From Chitinophaga sp. LS1 (GTDB lineage: Bacteria; Bacteroidota; Bacteroidia; Chitinophagales; Chitinophagaceae), in contig NZ_CP128362.1 in assembly GCF_034274695.1 (NCBI RefSeq), positions 5,210,501 to 5,274,500 on the forward strand: 64,000 nucleotides of DNA, given 5' to 3'. This document shows, one piece after another, positions 38,456 to 45,610 of this stretch. Under the pieces are notes generated by a model. The model saw only the letters and a list, made by a program, of their open reading frames with translations. It made no database searches and was not told the DNA's origin. A program made the translations under genes and the position numbers. Every line of letters starts with the position of its first letter. Position 1 is the stretch's first letter.

Positions 38456-38980
38456 TTATTGCTGTATAAATGTGACCGAAAAGGTACCGCTATACGACCC
38501 TGTCGGATTTGCGAGTGGAACACCTACTATGAGTGTGCCACCTATCCTTACCTGTGTTCGTGCAGGGGAGGTAGCGGTGGCAACGAATGGAGAACCTGTA
38601 CTGGATGTGCCTATATGCATGGATAATGTTCCCCCGTTGCTGCCTGTGAGCGTTGCATCCGAACCGTTCATGATCGTAATGAGGGTACCGGGATTAGCAT
38701 CTACTTCAAATATGGCAGGAGAAAATGGAAAGCCCAGATTAGCCTGTATGATGCTGCCTGTTACAACTCTTGAGCCATCAGGATAAATAGTAACAGTGCC
38801 GCCTGTCGGTCCCTGAAAGAAAGCTCCAAAAATGAGTCCCTGTGCAGGATTAACGTAAATGGAAATAGGCCGTGGAGGCGGCTCCTGTGCATGTACTGAT
38901 AGTTGTGCAAAAAACAGACATGTTAATACACCTACCAGCGTATTCATTATGTTACTTCCGGATGGAATTTTACGAATCAT
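38456..38980 (-). CDS. DUF4402-type secreted protein, probable minor fibre subunit
   Basis: The 174-residue protein has a signal peptide cut near SVHAQ. The start at 38980 is preferred over the ATG at 38947 because it supplies the positive n-region (MIRKIPSGSN). The mature part is an all-beta domain with LIFGAFFQGPTGGTVTIYPDGSRVVTG, matching NFGNVAVQSTTGGTVVLSPAGGRTRTNG of the other DUF4402 protein at 40088-40597. Both end in a G-x-Y-...-F-x-V-T strand, as pilin-type subunits do. It lies three bases before the usher gene and 27 bases after the chaperone gene. A role as minor subunit or adaptor is inferred from position. Confidence 0.72.
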   Translation of the reverse strand: MIRKIPSGSNIMNTLVGVLTCLFFAQLSVHAQEPPPRPISIYVNPAQGLIFGAFFQGPTGGTVTIYPDGSRVVTGSIIQANLGFPFSPAIFEVDANPGTLITIMNGSDATLTGSNGGTLSMHIGTSSTGSPFVATATSPARTQVRIGGTLIVGVPLANPTGSYSGTFSVTFIQQ

Positions 38981-39007
38981 CGTTTGAGGTGTATGGTCTA
39001 TTCTGCT

Positions 39008-39829
39008 TTATTTTAATTCGAGTTCGGTTTGCGCAAGTTCCGATGCTGGTGTGTTATCTGTCTTAGTGTTGTATATTACCTGTAATCTGCCTTTATGAAA
39101 ATTAATCTCTGCTTTATTATCAAGCTTCATATGAAAATGGCGTTTTGTATTTGGAGTATAAATGGCCAGCCCGTTTACTGCACCTGCTTTTGTTATTTTT
39201 CCCTGCGGAGAAATATAATTGACCGTAATGTCCCCGTATACTGAAAAGTTACCAGTACGGGTAAATGACATATTCAATTGATAAGGGATACTGTCATCCA
39301 TTGCCAGGTCTGAGATAGTCACTTTTGTAGTAGAGGCGCCTATCCTTATAATGACAGGAATAGTAATACCAAAAACAGGGATTAGTTTTACTGATATTCC
39401 TGCGGAATCCATTGCTGGTATCTGCTCACCTAAAGGGTTTTCATGAGGTACAGCCCGGAAATAAATATGAGAGCGGTATTCACCTGCTGTTAACTGATTG
39501 GTTTTGATCGTTTGTATTTTTACTAATTGAGCTTCACCAGGCGCCAGTATAACAGTACGTGGAAAATAGCGCAGATTACTACTGGCGAAATGTTGTCCCG
39601 AATCAGGTTCATTGATCTTGTCAAATGTCCCATCTTCATTCATCCTAATTTCCATGAAAGAGATAAGATATTTTGCACTGTCCTTCCCTGTATTAGCCAG
39701 GTTCAGTTCCTGCATTTTCTTTTGTCCTTCAAAGACCACTCTCACGGGTGTAATTAACAGGTTTCCCTGTGCTATTGTTTTTATTGGTAAGACCCAGGCA
39801 ATAATAATTATAAGTAGAATGGATTTCAT
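39008..39829 (-). CDS. PapD-like periplasmic fimbrial chaperone
   Basis: The 273-residue protein has a signal peptide (LLIIIIAWVLPIKTIAQ). The first immunoglobulin-like domain (about 22-135) begins LLITPVRVVFEGQKKMQELNLANTG and contains LRYFPRTVILAPGEAQLVKIQ and the GEYRSHIYFRAVP strand, a spelling typical of pilus chaperones. A second Ig-like domain follows (about 140-255). Such chaperones donate a beta strand to unfolded pilins and bring them to the usher. Order chaperone, DUF4402, usher on one strand with short gaps matches chaperone-usher operons. It is unusual to find this in Bacteroidota, whose known pili are the lipoprotein-derived type V fimbriae. Confidence 0.82.
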   Translation of the reverse strand: MKSILLIIIIAWVLPIKTIAQGNLLITPVRVVFEGQKKMQELNLANTGKDSAKYLISFMEIRMNEDGTFDKINEPDSGQHFASSNLRYFPRTVILAPGEAQLVKIQTIKTNQLTAGEYRSHIYFRAVPHENPLGEQIPAMDSAGISVKLIPVFGITIPVIIRIGASTTKVTISDLAMDDSIPYQLNMSFTRTGNFSVYGDITVNYISPQGKITKAGAVNGLAIYTPNTKRHFHMKLDNKAEINFHKGRLQVIYNTKTDNTPASELAQTELELK

Positions 39830-39847
39830 AAATAAATTAATTGGAAA

Positions 39848-40035
39848 TCAATGTCGTTTAGTTAAGCTCCGTTAGGAGCAACGTGTTTGTAGCATATAAT
39901 AATATTCTCTTTAATTGACCCCTGCTGAGTCTGTGTTTTGTTATTTTATGCACGTTTTCTTCAAACACCGGGCTCCTAACGGCGCTTATTATGTATTGTT
40001 ACGAGCATTATATATGCTTAACTAAACGATATTGA
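39848..40035. repeat. 188-bp intergenic element with 20-bp terminal inverted repeats between pilin and chaperone genes
   Basis: TCAATGTCGTTTAGTTAAGC (39848-39867) is repeated inverted at 40016-40035 with one mismatch, spacing 148 bp. Nested inside is a second inverted pair, CCGTTAGGAGC (39869-39879) and GCTCCTAACGG (39972-39982), perfect over 11 bp. In the transcript both can pair to form a long branched hairpin. The layout also fits an invertible segment or a miniature inverted-repeat element; no target duplication is visible. Confidence 0.7.
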
Positions 40036-40049
40036 ATTAAAGTACTGAG

Positions 40050-40067
40050 TACGGTATCTGTACCGTA
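40050..40067 (-). other. Small hairpin just after the pilin stop codon
   Basis: TACGGTA / TACCGTA is a 7-pair stem with a TCTG loop, 20 nt downstream of the pilin stop on the minus strand. Without a clear T-run it may stabilise the pilin mRNA rather than end it. Confidence 0.45.
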
Positions 40068-40087
40068 ACCGGTATAGGTTGATATGG

Positions 40088-40597
40088 TTAGTTATAATTT
40101 ACAGTTACATCAAAAGGGGTATCTGAAACATACACACCTGATGGTTGTGCAGCACCAACATTCAGCGTGGCGCCAACATTCAGTGTTTGTTCTCCTGCAG
40201 TTAATTGACCACCGGCTCCTGATGGTGTACTGGTAAACAGTGTTACTGTCATAGTATTAGCGCCGCTGCTGATAGTATGAGCTGAAGAAGGTAATGTAAC
40301 CGTGTAAGTGTAAGCTCCGGTACCACTTACAGTAAAGGAGGCTGCAGATACTGTTCCGGTAGTGGTTGGAAGGGTAACTCCATTTGTTCTGGTACGTCCG
40401 CCAGCAGGTGATAATACCACGGTACCACCCGTAGTGGATTGAACGGCAACATTGCCAAAGTTCATATCAACATCTTTCGTAATGCTGATAGGTGTAACAA
40501 TGGTGGCGGTAGCTGTGGCAGAGGCAGTTTCCTGGGCATGCACACCGGTAGCTATACCAGCCACCATAAAAGTGGTAAGGATAAGTTTGTTTTTCAT
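40088..40597 (-). CDS. DUF4402-type secreted protein, probable major fibre subunit
   Basis: The 169-residue protein has a signal peptide (KLILTTFMVAGIATGVHAQ) and a mature DUF4402-like beta domain. It shows ATIVTPISITKDVDMNFGNVAV, then STTGGTVVLSPAGGRTRTNGV, then TAGEQTLNVGATLNVGAAQPSGVY and the end FDVTVNYN. The final G-x-Y...F-x-V-T strand resembles the closing strand of chaperone-usher pilins. It is the first gene of the fibre locus and is separated from the chaperone by 258 bp with strong inverted repeats, an arrangement that would allow more pilin than chaperone and usher to be made. Major-subunit status is inferred from this position. Confidence 0.75.
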   Translation of the reverse strand: MKNKLILTTFMVAGIATGVHAQETASATATATIVTPISITKDVDMNFGNVAVQSTTGGTVVLSPAGGRTRTNGVTLPTTTGTVSAASFTVSGTGAYTYTVTLPSSAHTISSGANTMTVTLFTSTPSGAGGQLTAGEQTLNVGATLNVGAAQPSGVYVSDTPFDVTVNYN

Positions 40598-41123
40598 GTT
40601 GTTTTGATTTTTCTATATGTTGAGAAATAATAACTCATGGGGAAGTACATGATTATTCATCACCTGGTTGAGGGGCCTCATTAGATTTATTACTGTGGAT
40701 TATTTATGAATATAGGCTTGATTAACATTCTCATGTAGGTAAAAGAATGCATTCGCGGAACATTGGTTATTGCATAATCAGACAATGCATATTACAAATA
40801 TTTTCCAATATATAAAAAAACTTTGTTGATAGTCAATGCTTAAGCACGCTCCAATAGTAGCCGTAATTCGAATAAACATTAAATGGAATTTTGATTATTT
40901 ATTTTATAATGTCTCCTTTGGCAAAATGTAATTCGGTTCGTTGATCAAATTTCCCTAAATTTTAATGTCTTTAATTTTTATTATCTATATGCCCATTTGA
41001 CTTTGCTAGCTGATTCAAACAAATTCCTCAGCTTACAGTTGTTTTTCGAACTAGACAAATAATTACATTTGTATAATGTACTTCAGCCTGGTATCTTATC
41101 AGTCATTAATTCAGCAAGCTTCC
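40598..41123. other. Intergenic region between divergent pilin and SAM hydrolase-family genes
   Basis: About 0.5 kb, very A+T-rich in the middle (40781-41000). No coding frame was supported. The pilin promoter must lie at the left, but no TTTG/TAnnTTTG pair was seen on the minus strand. The right end holds the -7 element described at 41064-41071. Confidence 0.5.
41064..41071 (+). promoter_or_regulatory. -7 promoter element of the SAM hydrolase-family gene
   Basis: TACATTTG matches TAnnTTTG. A TTG (41039-41041) lies 22 nt upstream. Transcription would begin near 41076, an ATG in frame with the gene, leaving a 48-nt leader before the signal-peptide start at 41124. Confidence 0.6.
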
Positions 41124-42038
41124 ATGAACAAACTTCTCATTTTCGCACTTTCCTATTGCAGCTTCTCTGTTCTTGCCCACCACTCTGCCTTTGCCCAGAA
41201 CAAGGTCATCGTTTTTCAAACTGACTTTGGTCTTAAAGATGGGGCCGTTGCTGAAATGAAGGGTGTCGCTATCGGGGTATCTCCGGCGCTTCAGTTATTT
41301 GACCTTACGCATGAGATCCCTGCTTACAACATATGGGAGGCAGCCTACCGTTTACAGCAAACGGCTCCTTACTGGCCTGCAGGTACTGTATTCGTCTCTG
41401 TGGTAGACCCCGGTGTGGGTTCTGCCCGAAAATCGGTGGTATTAAAAACAAAGAGCGGCCATTTCTTTGTCACTCCTGATAATGGTACCCTTACCCTCGT
41501 AGCAAAACAACTGGGTATTGCCGCTATTCGAGAAATTGATGAATCCCGTAATCGCCGTCAGCACTCTGGCGAATCTTACACTTTCCATGGCAGGGATGTA
41601 TACGCCTACACCGCTGCCCGCCTGGCTTCCGGCACGATCACCTTTGAACAGGTAGGGTCTCAACTACCAGATAGCGTGGTACGTATCCCTTTCCAGGAGC
41701 CTGTTTACAGGAATCATGTCATTAGCGGTAATATTCCTGTACTGGATATTCAGTATGGAAACATCTGGACCAATATTGACGGTGCTACTTTTAATCAATT
41801 GAAATTACATACAGGCGATACCCTGCATGTGAAAATTTTCCATGGTGATGCATTAGTATACACCGGAGATATGCCTTACGTTACTACATTTTCCGCAGTT
41901 CCGGATGGCTCGCCACTGGCTTATCTCAATAGCCTTCTAAATGTATCGTTTGCATTGAACATGGAAAGCTTTTCTTTAAGATACCACATTTATAGTGGAC
42001 CCGATTGGAAAGTAGAAATTAGTTCAAAAAATGGATAA
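41124..42038 (+). CDS. SAM hydrolase (DUF62/SAM hydroxide adenosyltransferase) family protein with a signal peptide
   Basis: The 304-residue form starts at ATG 41124, where MNKLLIFALSYCSFSVLAHHSAFAQ is a signal peptide. An upstream ATG (41076) in frame lies exactly at the predicted transcription start and would add 16 residues. The mature part shows the family signatures VFQTDFGLKDG (the metal-free active-site Asp), VVDPGVGSARKSV, TPDNGTLTLV and TFHGRDVYAY. Known members convert S-adenosylmethionine to adenosine and methionine, or are halogenases. The halogenase-specific loop is not evident, so hydrolase activity is more likely. Export is surprising because SAM is a cytoplasmic cofactor. A role in the periplasm is unknown. 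Confidence 0.82.
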   Translation: MNKLLIFALSYCSFSVLAHHSAFAQNKVIVFQTDFGLKDGAVAEMKGVAIGVSPALQLFDLTHEIPAYNIWEAAYRLQQTAPYWPAGTVFVSVVDPGVGSARKSVVLKTKSGHFFVTPDNGTLTLVAKQLGIAAIREIDESRNRRQHSGESYTFHGRDVYAYTAARLASGTITFEQVGSQLPDSVVRIPFQEPVYRNHVISGNIPVLDIQYGNIWTNIDGATFNQLKLHTGDTLHVKIFHGDALVYTGDMPYVTTFSAVPDGSPLAYLNSLLNVSFALNMESFSLRYHIYSGPDWKVEISSKNG

Positions 42039-42154
42039 GCATAAAAATTGCTAAAAAGGAATGAACAGAATGAATAAACTTTTTATCGCACTTTTTTGCT
42101 TAATTTCACGGTCATTCAAAACATTAAAAAATCAGCTCATCGTAGCACCAGCTT

Positions 42155-44359
42155 ATGCCACAACCGGATCATACCAATGACCTGTTTCACCTGGCGGCAA
42201 ATTATATAAACGAAACAAACCGTCATATCTTTCTGACCGGAAAAGCCGGAACGGGTAAAACAACTTTTCTCAAATACATCAGAGAAAACACATCTAAAAA
42301 TACTGTCGTTGTTGCGCCTACCGGCGTAGCAGCTATCAATGCGGGAGGTGTGACCATGCACTCCTTTTTTCAACTGCCCTTTGGCCCATATGTCCCTTCA
42401 GGTGCACACCTGTTCGGCGTAGATAATGGCGTAACGGATACGCATGCTCTTTTCAGGAATATCCGTTTCAATTATGAAAAAAAGGAACTGATCAAGGAAA
42501 TGGAACTCCTCATCATTGATGAGGTCAGCATGGTGCGCTCCGATACACTGGACGCCATTGACGCTATTCTACGTCACTTCCGTAACCAGCCACTGGTACC
42601 ATTCGGCGGTGTGCAGGTACTATATATAGGGGATCTGTTTCAGTTGCCACCCGTGATGCCGGACGATCAATGGCAGTTACTGAAAGGACACTATGAAAGC
42701 GTGTTCTTCTTTCATGCACGTGTCTTGCAACAGGCACCGCCAATATATATCGAACTGAAGAAGATCTACAGGCAGAATGAACGTACTTTCATTGATATAC
42801 TCAATGGCGTGCGTAACTGTACGCTTGACTGGGAAGGGATTACAACCCTGAATGAACGCTATGATCCGCAGTTTACCGGAGAAGGTGATCAGTATATCGT
42901 ACTCACTACACACAACCGCCGTGCAGATGAAATCAATGCCGCACGACTAGCAAATATGCCAGGGGAGATCTATCGCTTCACTGGTGAAATAAAAGGAGAT
43001 TTCAGTGATAAGGCGCTACCTACAGATATGCTTTTGCAAATCAAACCCGGTGCACAGGTGATGTTTATCAAAAATGACCTGGCAGAGCCACGTCGTTATT
43101 TCAATGGTAAACTAGCTACTGTAGAACGTGTGATCGATGATAATAAAATTGTAGTCGTACTGGCCGGCAGTAATGAAACACTGGTGCTGGAAAAGGAGAC
43201 CTGGCGTAATATCCGGTACTCAATGAATAAAACAGAAGGTACTGTTGAGGAAGAAGAAGTTGGCAGTTTTACGCAATACCCTATCCGGTTAGCGTGGGCC
43301 ATTACCATTCATAAAAGTCAGGGTCTGACCTTCGAAAAAGCAATTATTGATGCCGGCAATGCATTTGCCCCCGGGCAGGTTTATGTGGCGCTCAGCCGTT
43401 GTACTTCACTGGAAGGCCTTGTACTCAATACCCGGATTCATCCCGGCGCAATCCGTACGGATGAAAAGGTACTGGATTATTCTAACAGGGAAACTGAAGT
43501 AGGCCGCCTCTTTGCTAACCTGGAAAAGGAGAAACTGGTGTTTTGGGCGGCACAGCTAATAAAGCTATTCAGTGCGGGAAAAATTGCATCTGAACTACAA
43601 TTACACGCTATCTGGCTAAGAGATAAGAAGATGAATGGAATGGAGAGTGCCCTCACCCTGAGCCGTAACCTGCAACTAAAAGCGACGCAGCTACAGGATG
43701 TAGGGAACCGCTTCCGGACGCAGTTAGAACCTTTGCTGGATCAATTGCTGACTGATGGGGATACTACATTGCTAAGGGAAAGAGTGACCAAGGCCGTGGC
43801 TTATTTTACGCAGGATATGTATGAAGGACTTATTCAGCCTATCCGACGGGAATTGGAACTGGTAAAGGATATTCCAAAGATTAAGAAATATACAGCCCAG
43901 CTGATGATGCTGGAAGAGTTCCTGTGGAACCGGTTGTTTAGATTCGTAAATGCCAGTTATGGTGATTTGCGTTTTAGCGAAGGACTACCGGATTATGCAG
44001 CGATGCGTACGCCTGCAAAGGAAAAGGAAAAAGAAAAGGCAAAAAAACGGGAAACAGGTGGTAGTCGCAGAGATTCCGTAGAGATGTTCCAGGCAGGGCA
44101 GTCATTAGCAGATATTGCAACAGCCAGAAATCTGGCCGTGAGTACTATTGAAAGCCACCTGGCTGATGCTATCGGGCAGGGAGAGCTGGAACTGAAACAG
44201 GTACTTAGTGAGGAAAAGATTCAACTGATCCTGCCTTTGGTAAAGGAAATGGGCGTGACGGCATCTGCACCTGTTAAAGCGAGATTGGGAGATAATGTAA
44301 GCTGGGGCGAAGTTAGAGCTGTGCAACAGTATTGGAAGAAGGTAACTGAGAAAGAATAA
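42155..44359 (+). CDS. PIF1-like DNA helicase with C-terminal helix-turn-helix domain
   Basis: The 734-residue protein is an SF1B helicase. It has Walker A FLTGKAGTGKTTFLK (about residues 26-40), motif Ia VVAPTGVAAINAGG, Walker B LLIIDEVSMVRSD (about 124-136), motif III FQLPPV, and the UvrD_C_2-type motifs V/VI (WAITIHKSQGLTF and VYVALSRCTSLEGLVL). After about residue 600 a basic Lys/Glu-rich linker leads to a helix-turn-helix (VEMFQAGQSLADIATARNLAVSTIESHL) like the HTH_40 domain of RecQ-type helicases. It would unwind DNA 5' to 3' in repair or replication. A perfect terminator follows. Confidence 0.9.
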   Translation: MPQPDHTNDLFHLAANYINETNRHIFLTGKAGTGKTTFLKYIRENTSKNTVVVAPTGVAAINAGGVTMHSFFQLPFGPYVPSGAHLFGVDNGVTDTHALFRNIRFNYEKKELIKEMELLIIDEVSMVRSDTLDAIDAILRHFRNQPLVPFGGVQVLYIGDLFQLPPVMPDDQWQLLKGHYESVFFFHARVLQQAPPIYIELKKIYRQNERTFIDILNGVRNCTLDWEGITTLNERYDPQFTGEGDQYIVLTTHNRRADEINAARLANMPGEIYRFTGEIKGDFSDKALPTDMLLQIKPGAQVMFIKNDLAEPRRYFNGKLATVERVIDDNKIVVVLAGSNETLVLEKETWRNIRYSMNKTEGTVEEEEVGSFTQYPIRLAWAITIHKSQGLTFEKAIIDAGNAFAPGQVYVALSRCTSLEGLVLNTRIHPGAIRTDEKVLDYSNRETEVGRLFANLEKEKLVFWAAQLIKLFSAGKIASELQLHAIWLRDKKMNGMESALTLSRNLQLKATQLQDVGNRFRTQLEPLLDQLLTDGDTTLLRERVTKAVAYFTQDMYEGLIQPIRRELELVKDIPKIKKYTAQLMMLEEFLWNRLFRFVNASYGDLRFSEGLPDYAAMRTPAKEKEKEKAKKRETGGSRRDSVEMFQAGQSLADIATARNLAVSTIESHLADAIGQGELELKQVLSEEKIQLILPLVKEMGVTASAPVKARLGDNVSWGEVRAVQQYWKKVTEKE

Positions 44360-44368
44360 ATAACAGGC

Positions 44369-44423
44369 ATTAACGTTCTTAGGGCTTGCTATATGCACCA
44401 AGCCCTAAGAACGTTAATTTTTT
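44369..44423 (+). terminator. Strong terminator after the helicase gene
   Basis: A perfect 20-bp inverted repeat (44369-44388 and 44399-44418, core GTTCTTAGGGCTTG) with a 10-nt loop is followed by T's. On the minus strand it lacks a matching T-run. Confidence 0.92.
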
Positions 44424-44447
44424 AAACACACAATCATTATTATTCCT

Positions 44448-44455
44448 TAATTTTG
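44448..44455 (+). promoter_or_regulatory. -7 promoter element of the flavin oxidoreductase gene
   Basis: TAATTTTG fits TAnnTTTG and lies 20 bases before the ATG at 44476. No clear TTTG -33 element is present. Confidence 0.5.
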
Positions 44456-44475
44456 GAACGATAATTCTAAAATAT

Positions 44476-45504
44476 ATGTCAGACAGGAAAATAAGACTCA
44501 GTGTACTAGATCAATCTCCCATCCGCAGAGGCTCCAACGCAGTTGAAGCCCTCCAGGAATCCATACAATTAGCCAAACTGGCGGACCGCCTCGGCTTTAC
44601 CCGCTACTGGCTTTCCGAACACCACAACACCCGCGCACTCGCCGGTGCCGCGCCTGAAATACTCATCGCCCGCCTGGCAGCTGCTACCAAATACATCCGC
44701 CTTGGCTCCGGTGGCGTTATGCTACCCAACCACAGCACCCTGAAAGTTGCGGAAAACTTCCGTCTGCTGGAAGCCCTCTATCCCAACCGTATTGACCTCG
44801 GTATAGGCCGTGCTCCCGGTGGCGACCGCCTCACCGCACATGTACTCAATCCTTCCAACAGCTTCGAACCCAGAGAGTTCGTACAGCAAATTCACGATCT
44901 TGAAGGCTACCTCACCGATAGCGATGCCCTTGGCACCGTTCACGAAAAGGTAAAAGCCATCCCCCATATCGACACCTTCCCCGGTTTGTGGATGTTGACC
45001 AGCAGTGGGGAAAGTGGACTCCTCGCTGCAAGGCAGGGTTGGGCTTTATCCTTTGCTCACTTTATCTACCCGGTAGGTGGTCCGCAGGCAGTGAGGACTT
45101 ACCGCGACCGTTTCCAGCCTTCTACCTTCCTTGCTCAACCGGAAGCCAACGTGGGTATCTTCGTTTTCTGCGCTGATACTCAGGAGAAAGCAGATGAACT
45201 ACAAGCTATGATGGACTACCGTCTTCTCAGTCTTGAAAAGGGCAAATTTGACGTTTATCCCACCTGGGAAGAGGTGAGAGATTATGAATATACCGATATG
45301 GAATGGCAACGCGTGATGGCCAACAGAGCCCGTATGATTTCAGGTACACCTTCAAATGTGAAAATGAAATTGACGAAGTTGGCCGATGATTATCAGGTAG
45401 ATGAGATTGTCATTGCCACTATGGCCGACAAAGCTGAGGACCGTTTCCGTTCATATGAGCTGCTAGCAGAACAATTCCAACTCGAAACCAGGAATACTGA
45501 TTAA
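44476..45504 (+). CDS. Luciferase-like (LLM-class) flavin-dependent oxidoreductase
   Basis: The start at 44476 (MSDRKIRLSVLDQSPIRRG) is chosen because the upstream frame from 44386 runs through the terminator of the preceding gene. The 342-residue TIM-barrel enzyme has the bacterial-luciferase-like signatures LGFTRYWLSEHHNTRALAG, RLGSGGVMLPNHSTLKVAE and RIDLGIGRAPGGD. Members use reduced FMN to oxidise small molecules. The closest named group I recall is the YhbW/MsnO8-type set of unknown substrate. It sits alone between two terminators or promoters, so no pathway can be assigned. Confidence 0.88.
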   Translation: MSDRKIRLSVLDQSPIRRGSNAVEALQESIQLAKLADRLGFTRYWLSEHHNTRALAGAAPEILIARLAAATKYIRLGSGGVMLPNHSTLKVAENFRLLEALYPNRIDLGIGRAPGGDRLTAHVLNPSNSFEPREFVQQIHDLEGYLTDSDALGTVHEKVKAIPHIDTFPGLWMLTSSGESGLLAARQGWALSFAHFIYPVGGPQAVRTYRDRFQPSTFLAQPEANVGIFVFCADTQEKADELQAMMDYRLLSLEKGKFDVYPTWEEVRDYEYTDMEWQRVMANRARMISGTPSNVKMKLTKLADDYQVDEIVIATMADKAEDRFRSYELLAEQFQLETRNTD

Positions 45505-45517
45505 AAAAAAATAATAC

Positions 45518-45533
45518 ATAATACGCGTATTAT
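45518..45533. repeat. Perfect 16-bp palindrome between oxidoreductase and kinase genes
   Basis: ATAATACGCGTATTAT is a complete dyad with no loop. It lies 78 bp before the histidine kinase start and could bind a dimeric regulator. No promoter match was seen beside it. Confidence 0.4.
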
Positions 45534-45610
45534 CCGGTATACTTGTTGTAGTATGTCGGGTGGCTCCTATATCAGATGCCAGGTAGAATTTAAACGTACT
45601 GCTCACACGC

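Noticed and set aside
42061..42180. 39-codon plus-strand frame with a hydrophobic start (MNRMNKLFIALFCLI)
   Set aside because: It ends inside the helicase gene, has no ribosome site or promoter support, and no homolog comes to mind.
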